A DNA stretch of 64,000 bases from Pararoseomonas sp. SCSIO 73927 (GTDB taxonomy: Bacteria > Pseudomonadota > Alphaproteobacteria > Acetobacterales > Acetobacteraceae), in NCBI RefSeq assembly GCF_037040815.1, contig NZ_CP146232.1, positions 310,001 through 374,000 on the forward strand, given 5' to 3'. The notes under the pieces are model-generated. The model was not told where the DNA came from. It searched no databases and saw only the letters and a program-made list of their open reading frames with translations. This document shows, one piece after another, positions 50,248 to 59,239 of this stretch. Position 1 is the first letter of the stretch. Each line of letters begins with the position of its first letter. The translations under genes and the position numbers were made by a program.

Positions 50248-53094
50248 ATGCACCGCTCCATCTCACCCTCCTCCACAGCCCGCGCCGCATCCCTGGCCCT
50301 GAGAGGAGGCGCGCTCCTCGCCGGGGCCGTCCTGCTCGGTGCCGTCGCCGCCTCCCCCGCCGGCGCGGCGGCGCCGGAGCGGGCGCGGGAGGCCGCGGCG
50401 CGCGGCGACCTGCGGGCGGCCCAGCTGGAGTGGCGCAACGCGGTGCGGGACGATCCGGGATCAGCATCCACCCGGGTCTCGCTCGCCCTGGCCAGCCTGG
50501 AGCTGGGCGACGGCGAGGTGGCGGAGCGCGAGGCGCGGGCCGCCATGGAGCGCGGCTACGACCCCGCGCGCGGCACCGCGCTGCTGATCCGCGCCTATGT
50601 CGTGACGGGGCGCTTCGACGAGCTGCTCCGCGACTTCCCCGCACCCGGCCCGGCGGCGGCGGCTTCAGGCGTGGCGGCGCAGGTCCTGGCGGGCCGCGTC
50701 CTCGCGCTGCTCGCGACCGGGCAGGCGGAGGCCGCGCGCGAGGCGGGCGAGGCGGCGCTGCGCCTGGCGCCGGAGGCGGAGGAGGTGCAGCTCTCCGCCG
50801 CCGCCCTCGCGATGGCCGCCGACGACCGCGCCGCGGCGGAGGCGGCCGTGGACCGCGTGCTGGCGCGCGATCCCGCCTCCGCGGAGGGATGGCTCCGCAA
50901 GGGGTCGCTGCAGCTGGCGCGGCAGGAGCTGAGGCCCGCGCTGGAGAGCTTCACGCGGGCGGTCTCGGCCGCCCCGGGCAATGCGGGGGCGCGGCTGCGG
51001 CGGGCCGAGGTGCTGCTGCAGCTCAACGAGCCGGCCCCTGCGAAGGCGGACGTGGACGCCGTCCTCGCCACCATGCCGGGCAGCCCGCCCGGCCTCTACC
51101 TGCGGGCCATGCTGCTGGCCCGCGCGGGGGATTGGGCCGGTGTGGACGCGGCGCTGCAGCCCATCGGCTCCATCCTCGGCAACTTCCCGGACGGGTTCCT
51201 GCTGCTGGCCTTCGCCAAGCGCGGGCTGAACCAGACGGCGCAGGCCGAGGACGCCGCGCGCCGCCACCACGCGCGGCAGCCGGAGGACCCGCGCGGCGCA
51301 CGGCTCGTCGCCGCCTTCGAGATCGACGCGAACCGGCACGAGGAGGCGGCGGCGATCCTCGCCCGCCTGGCGGAGCGCGGCACGGCGGATGCGGAAGCGC
51401 TGGACCTGCTCGGGCGGCTCCACAGCCGCGCGGGCCGCCGGCGCGAGGCGGTGGCCGCCCTGGCCCGTGCCGCGGAGCTGGCGCCCGACGATGCCGGCGT
51501 GCTCGGCCGCCTCGCCGCGGCCCGCATGGCCGCAGGGGACCGGGAGGGCACGGCGGCGGCGGCGGAGGGCGCGCTGCAGCGCGACCCGAACCGGCGCGGC
51601 CTGCGGGAGATCCTCGCCCTCACGGCCCTGCAGCGCGGCGACCTGCAGGCCGCGGAGGCGGAGCTGGACCGCCTGGACCCGGCCACCCGGCGCGGCGAGG
51701 TCGCGGCGGTGCTGCAGGGCACCCTCCACCTCGCGCGGTTCCAGCTGCAGCCCGCCCGGGCGGTCTTCGCCGGCGTGCTGCGCGACCACCCCGCCTCCAC
51801 CGCCGCCCGGATCGGGCTGGCGCGCGTGGCGCGGATCGAGAACCGCCCGGAGGAGTCCGAGCGGCTGCTCGGGGAGGTGCTGCGGGCGGATCCGGCCAAT
51901 GTGGAAGCGATCGGCCAGCTCGCCGCCTCGGCGATGCCGGGATCGCCGCGCGCCGCGCAGGCGCGGGCCGTGCTGGCCGCGGTGCAGGAGGCCGCGCCCG
52001 GCGTGCAGCCGCTGGCACTGGCCATGGCCAACGTGATGATGCGCGCGGGCGACGCCGCCGGGGCGGCGCGGGTGCTGGCCGCGCCGCCGCTGCAGGGCGG
52101 GGCGGCCGTCACGGTTCCCCTGGCCCGTTCCGAGGCCCATGCGGCGGCGGAACAGTGGGCCGAGGCGGAGGCGCAGAGCCGCCTGGCCCTGGCCCAGGAC
52201 CCGAACTCCGCGGCGGCGCGCCGGCAGTTGGCGGCTCTGCTCGTCCGCTCCGGCGACGCGCGCGGGGCGGAGACGCTGATCGAGCAGGGGCTGCGGGCGC
52301 GCCCGGCCGATGCGACGCTGCAGCAGACGCTCGCCGGGCTGGTGCTGCAGGCACGGGGCCTGGACGCGGCGCTGGCCCTGGCCGACCGCCTCGCGGCGCA
52401 GCCGGAGGCACGGCCGGCAAGCCTGGCGTTGCGCGGCGACGTGCTGTCCGCCGCGGGGAGGCCGAGGGAGGCGGCGGCGGCCTACGCGGCGGCCATGGGG
52501 CAGGCTCCCATGGGGGTGATGGTGCTGCGGCAGGCGACGGCGCTGCGCGCGGCGGGCGACGCGCCAGCCGCGGACGCGGCGTTGCGGTCCTGGCTGGCCG
52601 CCAACCCGGACGACGACGGCGTCGGCCTCGTCCTCTCGCAGTTCGACATCGAAGCCGGGCGCAACGAGGAGGCGGAGCGGCGGCTGGAGAGGATCGTGGC
52701 GCGGCATCCCGGGAACCCCGTGTCCCTCAACAACCTCGCCTGGCTGCTGGGGCAGCGGGGCGGGGACGCCGCCACCCGCTCCCGGGCGCTTTCCCTGGCG
52801 GAGCGCGCCTACTTTCTAACGCCCAACCCCGACACGGCGGACACGCTGGGCTGGATCATGGCGCGCGGCGGGCAGGCGGAGCGCGCGGTGCCGCTGCTCC
52901 GGCTATCCGCCACGGCGCGGTCGGCGGAGCGCCCCGACCCCGCCTCCGCCTACCGCCTGGCCTACGCCCTCCGCGCGACGGGCGGGCGGGAGGAGGCGCT
53001 GACGGTGCTCGCCGCGGCGATGGAGGGCGCGCCCGTCTTCCCCGAGAAGGCGGAGGCCGAGCGCCTCCTCGTCGACCTGCGCGCGCGTCGCTGA
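50248..53094 (+). CDS. prsT: XrtA-associated TPR-repeat lipoprotein/secreted protein PrsT
   Basis: A 948-residue protein with a signal peptide (LALRGGALLAGAVLLGAVA, then ASPAGAAA) followed almost entirely by tetratricopeptide repeats (for example ARGDLRAAQLEWRNAVRDDP and AWLLGQRGGDAATRSRALSL). It is the periplasmic helical scaffold always found next to PrsK and PrsR; the exact role is not fixed. The signal has no lipobox Cys. ATG 50248 has a GAGG element near; a GTG 18 bases upstream overlaps the prsR stop. Confidence 0.9.
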   Translation: MHRSISPSSTARAASLALRGGALLAGAVLLGAVAASPAGAAAPERAREAAARGDLRAAQLEWRNAVRDDPGSASTRVSLALASLELGDGEVAEREARAAMERGYDPARGTALLIRAYVVTGRFDELLRDFPAPGPAAAASGVAAQVLAGRVLALLATGQAEAAREAGEAALRLAPEAEEVQLSAAALAMAADDRAAAEAAVDRVLARDPASAEGWLRKGSLQLARQELRPALESFTRAVSAAPGNAGARLRRAEVLLQLNEPAPAKADVDAVLATMPGSPPGLYLRAMLLARAGDWAGVDAALQPIGSILGNFPDGFLLLAFAKRGLNQTAQAEDAARRHHARQPEDPRGARLVAAFEIDANRHEEAAAILARLAERGTADAEALDLLGRLHSRAGRRREAVAALARAAELAPDDAGVLGRLAAARMAAGDREGTAAAAEGALQRDPNRRGLREILALTALQRGDLQAAEAELDRLDPATRRGEVAAVLQGTLHLARFQLQPARAVFAGVLRDHPASTAARIGLARVARIENRPEESERLLGEVLRADPANVEAIGQLAASAMPGSPRAAQARAVLAAVQEAAPGVQPLALAMANVMMRAGDAAGAARVLAAPPLQGGAAVTVPLARSEAHAAAEQWAEAEAQSRLALAQDPNSAAARRQLAALLVRSGDARGAETLIEQGLRARPADATLQQTLAGLVLQARGLDAALALADRLAAQPEARPASLALRGDVLSAAGRPREAAAAYAAAMGQAPMGVMVLRQATALRAAGDAPAADAALRSWLAANPDDDGVGLVLSQFDIEAGRNEEAERRLERIVARHPGNPVSLNNLAWLLGQRGGDAATRSRALSLAERAYFLTPNPDTADTLGWIMARGGQAERAVPLLRLSATARSAERPDPASAYRLAYALRATGGREEALTVLAAAMEGAPVFPEKAEAERLLVDLRARR

Positions 53095-53103
53095 GGGGCG
53101 GGG

Positions 53104-54477
53104 ATGCGCGACCTCCTCTTCGTCGCGGTGCTGGCGGCGCTGCTGGCGCTGGCGGTGGCGCGGCCCTTCGCCGGGATCCTGCTGTGGTCCTGGATCTCCT
53201 TCATGAACCCGCACCGGCTGGTCTGGGGACCGGCCTCCGAGCTGCCATGGGCGATGTCGGTCTTCGCGGCCACGCTGATCGGCTGCGTGGCGGCGGGGGA
53301 GCTGCGGCGGCCGGTGTGGAACGCCATCACGGTCCCGCTGCTGGCGCTCATGGCGTGCTTCACCCTCACCTCCGCCGCGGCGATCGGCGAGCCCGGCGCG
53401 GTCTGGGCGAAGTGGGAGCACACGATGAAGGTGCTGCTGGTGCTTCTCGTCACCGCCTCCATGCTGACGGACCGGCGGCGGGTGCAGGCGCTGGTCTGGG
53501 TGATGGTGATCTCGCTCGGCTACTACGGCGTGCGCGGCGGCATTTTCTCGATCGTCAACGGCGGCAACTACCGGGTCTGGGGCCCGCCGCAGACAATGAT
53601 CACGGACAACAACCACCTCGCCGCGGCGATGCTGGTGACGCTGCCGCTGATGAACTGGCTGCGGATGCACTCGGCGCACCGGATCGTGCGGCTGGGGCTG
53701 GCCGCCGCGATGGCGCTGACGCTGCTCGCCGTCGTCGCCAGCTACTCGCGCGGCGCGCTGCTGGGGCTGCTGGCCGCCGCCTTCGTGATGTGGCTGCGCA
53801 CCAAGGGCAAGCTGGTCTCCGGCGTCGTGCTGGCGGCCTGCGTGGCCGGGGCCATCGCCTTCATGCCGGCCGCCTGGACGGAGCGGATGAACACCATCTC
53901 CACCTACCAGGAGGACGGCTCGGCCTCCGAGCGGCTGGTGCTCTGGGACATCTCCTTCCGCCTCGCGCTCAGCCGGCCGCTGACGGGGGCGGGCTTCACC
54001 GGCCCCTACACGCGCTCGGCGGTGGACACGGTGGCGCCGGGCGGGCCGGCGCGCGCCGTGCACAGCATCTGGTTCGAGCTGCTGGGCGAGAACGGCTTCC
54101 CCACCTTCCTCGTCTGGCTGAGCCTCACGCTATCGGGCCTGATCCTTGCCCTGCGGCTCGGCCGCATGGCGCGGGGCCGGCCGGATCTGGCCTGGGCGGG
54201 CGATCTCGGGCGCATGGCGCAGGTCTCGATCGTCGCCTACCTCGTCAGCGGCACCTTCCTCTCGCTCTCCTACTGGGACTTCTACTGGACGCTGCTGGTG
54301 GTGGTGGGCGCCGCGCACGCGCTGGCGCTGAAGGCGCTGGCCGGGGATCCGCTGGCGGGGAACGGGGCCGCGCGCGCGGCGGCGCGGCGCGGCGTGGCCG
54401 GTGGCTGGCGAGGTGGTTGGCGGGGCGGCCCCGCGCGGCCCGCCCTGCCGGGCCTTGCGGGCGGGGTCCGCGCATGA
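53104..54477 (+). CDS. XrtA-associated O-antigen-ligase-like membrane protein
   Basis: A 457-residue polytopic protein (about ten hydrophobic segments) in the Wzy/O-antigen ligase class. The family segments IVNGGNYRVWGPPQTMITDN and ASYSRGALLGLL are visible, as is the long periplasmic loop ending near the conserved VHSIWFELLGENGF. It is the putative O-glycosylation ligase known from exosortase A clusters, and it may instead polymerise the exopolysaccharide. The C-terminus is a Gly/Ala/Arg-rich tail of about 40 residues. It begins 9 bases after prsT. Confidence 0.9.
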   Translation: MRDLLFVAVLAALLALAVARPFAGILLWSWISFMNPHRLVWGPASELPWAMSVFAATLIGCVAAGELRRPVWNAITVPLLALMACFTLTSAAAIGEPGAVWAKWEHTMKVLLVLLVTASMLTDRRRVQALVWVMVISLGYYGVRGGIFSIVNGGNYRVWGPPQTMITDNNHLAAAMLVTLPLMNWLRMHSAHRIVRLGLAAAMALTLLAVVASYSRGALLGLLAAAFVMWLRTKGKLVSGVVLAACVAGAIAFMPAAWTERMNTISTYQEDGSASERLVLWDISFRLALSRPLTGAGFTGPYTRSAVDTVAPGGPARAVHSIWFELLGENGFPTFLVWLSLTLSGLILALRLGRMARGRPDLAWAGDLGRMAQVSIVAYLVSGTFLSLSYWDFYWTLLVVVGAAHALALKALAGDPLAGNGAARAAARRGVAGGWRGGWRGGPARPALPGLAGGVRA

Positions 54478-54501
54478 CCCGGCCAATGGAGGAGCGCGCG
54501 C

Positions 54502-54810
54502 ATGGACGGCCTCTACTTCCTGGCGATGCTCGTGGGCGTCGCCTGGCTCGCCTGGTGGGCGGTGCGGGATCCGGCGAACCCGGCCTGGTCACCCTTCGAC
54601 ATGCGCGGGGAGCCGCCGGCCCCCGCCCCATCGGGAGAGGACGGCCGTGAGCGCCGCGCAGGACATTTCCACCCTTCCCGCACGCCCGGCGCCCCGCGCC
54701 GAAAGCCCGCTCCGGTTGCTGACCTTCAGCACCCTCTACCCAAGCCCCGGGCGTCCCAATCATGGCGTCTTCGTCGAGAACCGGCTGCTCCACCTCGTCG
54801 GGGGCGGTGA
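54502..54810 (+). CDS. Small single-pass membrane protein overlapping the next gene
   Basis: A 102-codon reading frame beginning MDGLYFLAMLVGVAWLAWWA, one clear transmembrane helix, followed by DPANPAWSPFDMR and a Pro/Arg-rich tail. GGAGGAG lies 8 bases upstream of ATG 54502. The downstream glycosyltransferase starts at GTG 54647 (GGGAGAGG upstream), so the frames overlap by 164 bases in different phases. The first 45 residues look protein-like; the rest may be dictated by the overlapping glycosyltransferase. It is an unrecognised gene; the position between ligase and glycosyltransferase suggests a small exopolysaccharide-complex subunit. Confidence 0.6.
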   Translation: MDGLYFLAMLVGVAWLAWWAVRDPANPAWSPFDMRGEPPAPAPSGEDGRERRAGHFHPSRTPGAPRRKPAPVADLQHPLPKPRASQSWRLRREPAAPPRRGR

Positions 54811-55870
54811 GGCGCGGAGCACGGTGCTGGCGCCGGTGCCGTGGTTCCCCTTCCGCGGGCGGAAAGGCCCGGCGGAGGCGGAGCGGCACGGGTTGCGGGT
54901 GCATCATCCCCGCTTCCTCGCCCCGCCCGGGCTGGGGATGCTGACGGCGCCCACCAGCCTCTACCTCGCGGCCCGGTCGGCGCTGGCGCGCATGATGGAG
55001 AGCGGCTTCGACTTCGACCTGCTGGACGCCCACTACCTTTACCCCGATGGCGTGGCGGCGGTCTGGCTCGGGCAGGAACTCGGCAAGCCCGTGGTCATCA
55101 CGGCGCGCGGCTCCGATGTCAGCCAGCTGCCGGGCTACCGCCTGCCCCGCCAGGCGATCCTGCGGGCCATCCGCGGCGCGGACGCGCTGATCGCGGTGAG
55201 CGCGGGGCTGCGGGACGGGCTGCTGGCGCTGGGTGCGCCGCCGGAGAAGGTGACGGTGCTGCGCAACGGCGTGGACCTGAACACCTTCGTGCCCCCCGTC
55301 TCGCGCCCGGCCGCGCGCGCGGCGCTCGGGCTGGGCGAAGGGCCCGTGCTGGTCTCGGTCGGCCACCTCATCGAGCGCAAGGGACACCACCACGTCATCG
55401 CGGCCCTGCCGATGCTGCCGGGGCACCGCCTGCTGATCCTCGGCGAGGGGCCGGAGCGCGGGGCGCTGGTCGCCCTCGCCCGGCGGCTGGGGGTGGAGGA
55501 CCGGGTGCGGCTCGTCGGTGCCCAGCCCCATGCGAGCCTGCCCGGATGGTACGGCGCCGCGGACGCGATGGTGCTCGCCTCCAGCCGGGAGGGCTGGGCG
55601 AACGTGCTGCTGGAATCCATGGCCTGCGGCACGCCCGTCGTGGCCAGCCCGGCCTGGGGCAGCCGCGAGGCGGTGCGGAGCCCCGCCGCGGGGCTGGTGA
55701 TGGAGAGGACGACGCCGGAGGCCGTGGCGGCCGGGGTGCGTCGCCTGCTGGCCAGTCCACCGGAACGGGCCGCCACCCGCGCCTATGCCGAGGGCTTCGG
55801 CTGGGAGGAGACGAGCGCCGGCCAGATGGCGGTGTTCCGGCGCGTCCTGGCCGCGAGGGCGGGGGCGTGA
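54647..55870 (+). CDS. XrtA-locus glycosyltransferase family 4 protein
   Basis: A 407-residue GT-B glycosyltransferase. The N-domain starts LRLLTFSTLYPSPGRPNHG, and the C-domain contains RNGVDLNTF, LVSVGHLIERKGHHHVI and EGWANVLLESMACGTPVV, the donor-binding E-x7-E type loop. It would add a sugar to the repeat unit in the cytoplasm. The GTG at 54647 has a GGGAGAGG ribosome site and gives the expected N-terminus; the frame is open further upstream but those residues are not glycosyltransferase-like. Its stop overlaps the next ATG (TGATG). Confidence 0.9.
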   Translation: MSAAQDISTLPARPAPRAESPLRLLTFSTLYPSPGRPNHGVFVENRLLHLVGGGEARSTVLAPVPWFPFRGRKGPAEAERHGLRVHHPRFLAPPGLGMLTAPTSLYLAARSALARMMESGFDFDLLDAHYLYPDGVAAVWLGQELGKPVVITARGSDVSQLPGYRLPRQAILRAIRGADALIAVSAGLRDGLLALGAPPEKVTVLRNGVDLNTFVPPVSRPAARAALGLGEGPVLVSVGHLIERKGHHHVIAALPMLPGHRLLILGEGPERGALVALARRLGVEDRVRLVGAQPHASLPGWYGAADAMVLASSREGWANVLLESMACGTPVVASPAWGSREAVRSPAAGLVMERTTPEAVAAGVRRLLASPPERAATRAYAEGFGWEETSAGQMAVFRRVLAARAGA

Positions 55871-57963
55871 TGCGCCGCCGGGACCTCCTCGCCGCCACCG
55901 CGGCCCTCGCCCTCCCCGGCGGGGCGCTGGCGCAGGTGCGCGCCGCGGCGCCGCCCTGCCCTTCCGCACCCGGCGACATCGTCGGGCTGGTGCTTGAGGG
56001 GATGGGCGGGGGCGTCGGCAGCGTCGCCGTCTTCGGCCAGGCCTTCCGGCCGGGCGACGTGCCGGGCCGCGCCGGGCTGCGCGCCAGGCTGCCGGACGGG
56101 CGAACCCTGCCGGCGCAGATCGACGTGAAGACCCGCCACCCCGACGGCTCCGCCCGGTGGGCGGTGATCGCCCTCTCCTGCCCCGCCCTGCCGCGCGGCG
56201 GCCGGCAGGGGGTGGTGCTCTCCGCGGGGGAGGCGCCGGGGCCGGCGCTGGACGTGCCGGCGGCGCTGTCCGGGCGGCAGGCCCTCGTCACGCTGCGCGG
56301 CTCCGGCGAGGCGGAGTGGCGGATGGACCTGCTGGCTGCGTTCCGCGCCGCGCTGGGAGAGGCGCCCTGGCAGGCCGGCCCGCTGGCCGTGGCGACGCGG
56401 GTCTCGGCCGCCGTGCCCCCGGCCTCGGCGGGGGGCGTCGCCTCCCTCCGGCTCGTCGCGGACGTGGCGCTGCGGGCGGACGGCTCGCTCTGGGTGGAAG
56501 CCTGGTTCCGCAACGACGTGGCGATGCGCCCGAACGGCGGCGAGGCCGCCTACGCCGTCCAGCTCCTCCTGGACGGGCGCACGGCGCTGGAGACGACGAT
56601 CCCGAAGCAGGCCCAGTACACGGGCTGGGGGCGGCTGCTGGGTTCGGTGCGCTCCGGCACGCCGCCCCTGGTGCGGCACGACGCCGCCTACCTGGCCGAT
56701 GCGGCGGCCGTTGCGCGCTACGACCTCGCGACCGGGGTGGAGGAGGCGCTGCTGGCGCGGCTGGGCGCGGCGATGGCCGCGCCCGCCTGGGCGGCACCCC
56801 TCTCCGCCCGGGGGATCACGCAGGACATGGGGCAGACCGGTGGGCGCGCGGATATCGGCCCCGCCACCATGCCGCAGGCCGTCTGGCTCATCACCGGCGA
56901 TCCCCGCGCGGCCGCCTACTGCCAGGGGCAGGCCGAGGCGGCGGGCTCTATTCCCTGGCACTACTGGGACCCCTCCGGCGGCACCGGGGGCAGCACCGGG
57001 GGCGGCGGCTGGATCGACACGCGCCGCTGGCCCCGGCTGTGGAGCGACGGGCGGGGCGGCCCCGCGCCGGGCGGGCTGATGCAGCCCGTGGCGGGGGATA
57101 CGGGCTGGCGGGCCGATTGCGCGCACCAGCCGGACCTGAACTTCGTGCCCTGCCTGCTGACCGGGCGGCGCGCCCTGCTGGACAACCTGCAGGCCCAGGC
57201 CTCCTGGTGCGTCGTCTCGCAATGGCCCTCGCCCTCGGCGCGCGGGGCGCCGGGCGCCGCAGGGCCCGGCGAGGGCGTGAACGTGGTGCGCGGCAACCAG
57301 GTGCGCGGCGGCGCCTGGTCCCTGCGCCAGCTGGAGAACGCGGCCTGGATCAGCCCGGACGACGACTCCAACCGCCCCTGGCTGCGCGCCGCCGCCGCCG
57401 GGAACTGGGCCTGGATCCGCGCCCAGATCCCGGCCTGGACGGCGGCCCAGGGCGAGGCGCATGGCTGGATCCCCGGCGAGTACGGCGCGGCCGGCGTGCT
57501 GCCGCCCTGGCAGCAGGACTACTTCGCCTCCACCGCCGCCATCGCCGCGCGCCGGGGCGACGAGGCGGCGCGCGCGGTGCTGACGTGGATGGCGAACTTC
57601 CTCGTCGGCCGCTTCGGGGCGGCGGATCGCGGCTTCGGGCGGAACGACGGCGCGGCCTACCTCATCGCGCATCTCTCCCCCGGCGGGCAGCCCCTGGGAA
57701 GCTGGGCGGCGATGGGGGAGGCGACGCGGGCCAGGGGCCTCTCCAACGGCACGGGATGGGGCCGGAGCGAGGGCGACTACGCCCAGCTCGCCCTGGCCTC
57801 CCTCGCGGCCGTCTCCGAGACGCTCGGCTCGGCTGCGGCGGCGCAGGCCTACACCTGGCTGGCGGGCGCGGGGGCGCCCTTCACCCGGGCGCAGGATTTC
57901 GCGCGCGACCCGGCCTTCCACATCGTCCCGCGCGGGCGCGGCGGCGCCCGCTGCGCGTCCTGA
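55870..57963 (+). CDS. Secreted paralogue of the 27-kb protein (unrecognised family)
   Basis: A 697-residue protein beginning with a Tat-like signal (MRRRDLLAATAALALPGGAL, then AQV) and then the core shared with the 27074 protein: IDVKTRHPDGSARWAVIAL, AHQPDLNFVPCLLTGRRALL, NQVRGGAWSLRQ and PPWQQDYFASTAA. It lacks the linker and the two carbohydrate-binding-like domains. The twin-arginine-type start and genomic place (cotranslated with glycosyltransferases in the XrtA operon) suggest a periplasmic protein acting on the exopolysaccharide. The helical, tryptophan-rich core could be an alpha/alpha-toroid lyase or hydrolase; no family is recognised. Confidence 0.8.
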   Translation: MRRRDLLAATAALALPGGALAQVRAAAPPCPSAPGDIVGLVLEGMGGGVGSVAVFGQAFRPGDVPGRAGLRARLPDGRTLPAQIDVKTRHPDGSARWAVIALSCPALPRGGRQGVVLSAGEAPGPALDVPAALSGRQALVTLRGSGEAEWRMDLLAAFRAALGEAPWQAGPLAVATRVSAAVPPASAGGVASLRLVADVALRADGSLWVEAWFRNDVAMRPNGGEAAYAVQLLLDGRTALETTIPKQAQYTGWGRLLGSVRSGTPPLVRHDAAYLADAAAVARYDLATGVEEALLARLGAAMAAPAWAAPLSARGITQDMGQTGGRADIGPATMPQAVWLITGDPRAAAYCQGQAEAAGSIPWHYWDPSGGTGGSTGGGGWIDTRRWPRLWSDGRGGPAPGGLMQPVAGDTGWRADCAHQPDLNFVPCLLTGRRALLDNLQAQASWCVVSQWPSPSARGAPGAAGPGEGVNVVRGNQVRGGAWSLRQLENAAWISPDDDSNRPWLRAAAAGNWAWIRAQIPAWTAAQGEAHGWIPGEYGAAGVLPPWQQDYFASTAAIAARRGDEAARAVLTWMANFLVGRFGAADRGFGRNDGAAYLIAHLSPGGQPLGSWAAMGEATRARGLSNGTGWGRSEGDYAQLALASLAAVSETLGSAAAAQAYTWLAGAGAPFTRAQDFARDPAFHIVPRGRGGARCAS

Positions 57964-57985
57964 GCGGGCGGGAAAGGGGAGCGCG

Positions 57986-59239
57986 ATGATCCTCGTCTTC
58001 GACATGACGAACAGCGGCACCGCCCATGTGCCGATCAACCGCGGGCTGCTGGAGGCGATGGCGCTCGCTTTTCCCGGGACCGGCGTGCGCTTCCACGCGG
58101 AGGCGGACCACCTGCAGGCGGTGCGCGCCGCCCCGGCGATGCGGGGCCTGCCGAACCTGCGCTTCACGCCCATCGCGCTCTCGCCGCTGCACCGCTGGAA
58201 GACGCACATCGTCTCCGCCCGCCGCTTCTGGCGGGAGCTGCGGACGATCCAGGCCGCGCTGCGGGCCGCCGCGCGCGAATCCGCCCCCCGGGGGGAGCCG
58301 CACCTCCTCGTCCTCGCCTCCACCACGCCGACCGCGATCCTGGCCGCGCTGATCGCGGCGCGCACCGCGCGGCGCCCCGTCTCGGTGCAGGTGGGGCTGC
58401 ACGGCAACCTGAACGAGGTGGTGGGTTGGCGGTCCCGCCACCCGCTGCTCCGCCGGCTGGACCTGCACGCGATGCTCGCGCGGCCGTCGCGGCGGCTCCG
58501 GCTGCTGGTCTTCGAGACGGTGATCCGCGACGCGCTGGAGGCCGCCATCCCCGGCAGCCGGGCCCGGACGGACGTGCTGCCGCACCCCGTGGACGTGCGG
58601 GAAGCGGCGGGCCGCGCCGCGCCCCCGCCCTTGCCGGAAGGGCCGATCCGCGTGGGAATCGTGGGGATGGCCACGGCCTCCAAGGGGATCGACGCCTACC
58701 TGGAGACGGCGCGGCTGTTCCGGGCGCGCCACGGCGCGCGGATCGAGTTCCACATCGTGGGCGGCCGCCCCGGCAGCACCCCGGCCGAGCGCTTCGCCGA
58801 CATCGCCCACCCCGTGGAGGCCGGGCATATCCCGCGCGAGACCTTTGCGGCGCGGATGGCCGGGCTGCACTACGTGTTCCTGCCGCTGCAGCCCGGCTAC
58901 TACAGCCTCTCGCCCAGTGGCGGGCTGATGGACGCGGTGGCGTGGTGCAAGCCGGTGATCGCCGCGCGGGTTCCGATCACGCAGGCGCTGTTCGCCGAGG
59001 GCGGCGACATCGGCCACCTTTGCGACGACCTGGCGGGGATGCAGGCGGTGCTGGAGGAGCTGGTGACGGGCGGGCCGGACCGCGCCCGCTACGAGGCCCA
59101 GACCGCCGCGCTGCACCGCCTGCGCGAGGGGCGCGGGCCGGAGGCGCAGGCCCTGGCCTACCGGGCCATCCTGCGGCAGGGCTTCCCGGAGCTGTTCGCG
59201 CCGGCCCCCTCACCCGCCTGGCAGGGCGCGCGGGCCTGA
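57986..59239 (+). CDS. Glycosyltransferase-like GT-B protein (exopolysaccharide)
   Basis: A 417-residue protein with an N-domain starting MILVFDMTNSGTAHVPINRG, a Rossmann-like second domain (IRVGIVGMATASKGIDAYLE) and a conserved SLSPSGGLMDAVAWCKPVIA segment typical of GT-B donor-binding loops. The family is not one I can name with certainty. It starts at an ATG with AAGGGGA upstream, 22 bases after the paralogue gene, so it ends the long rightward operon. Its stop region overlaps the convergent GT2 gene by 30 bases. Confidence 0.75.
   Translation: MILVFDMTNSGTAHVPINRGLLEAMALAFPGTGVRFHAEADHLQAVRAAPAMRGLPNLRFTPIALSPLHRWKTHIVSARRFWRELRTIQAALRAAARESAPRGEPHLLVLASTTPTAILAALIAARTARRPVSVQVGLHGNLNEVVGWRSRHPLLRRLDLHAMLARPSRRLRLLVFETVIRDALEAAIPGSRARTDVLPHPVDVREAAGRAAPPPLPEGPIRVGIVGMATASKGIDAYLETARLFRARHGARIEFHIVGGRPGSTPAERFADIAHPVEAGHIPRETFAARMAGLHYVFLPLQPGYYSLSPSGGLMDAVAWCKPVIAARVPITQALFAEGGDIGHLCDDLAGMQAVLEELVTGGPDRARYEAQTAALHRLREGRGPEAQALAYRAILRQGFPELFAPAPSPAWQGARA

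Noticed and set aside
50430..54650. 1406-codon plus-strand frame across prsT and the ligase gene
   Set aside because: Its translation is Gly/Arg/Ala repeats in an alternative frame of prsT, which has a good signal peptide and TPRs in the other frame.
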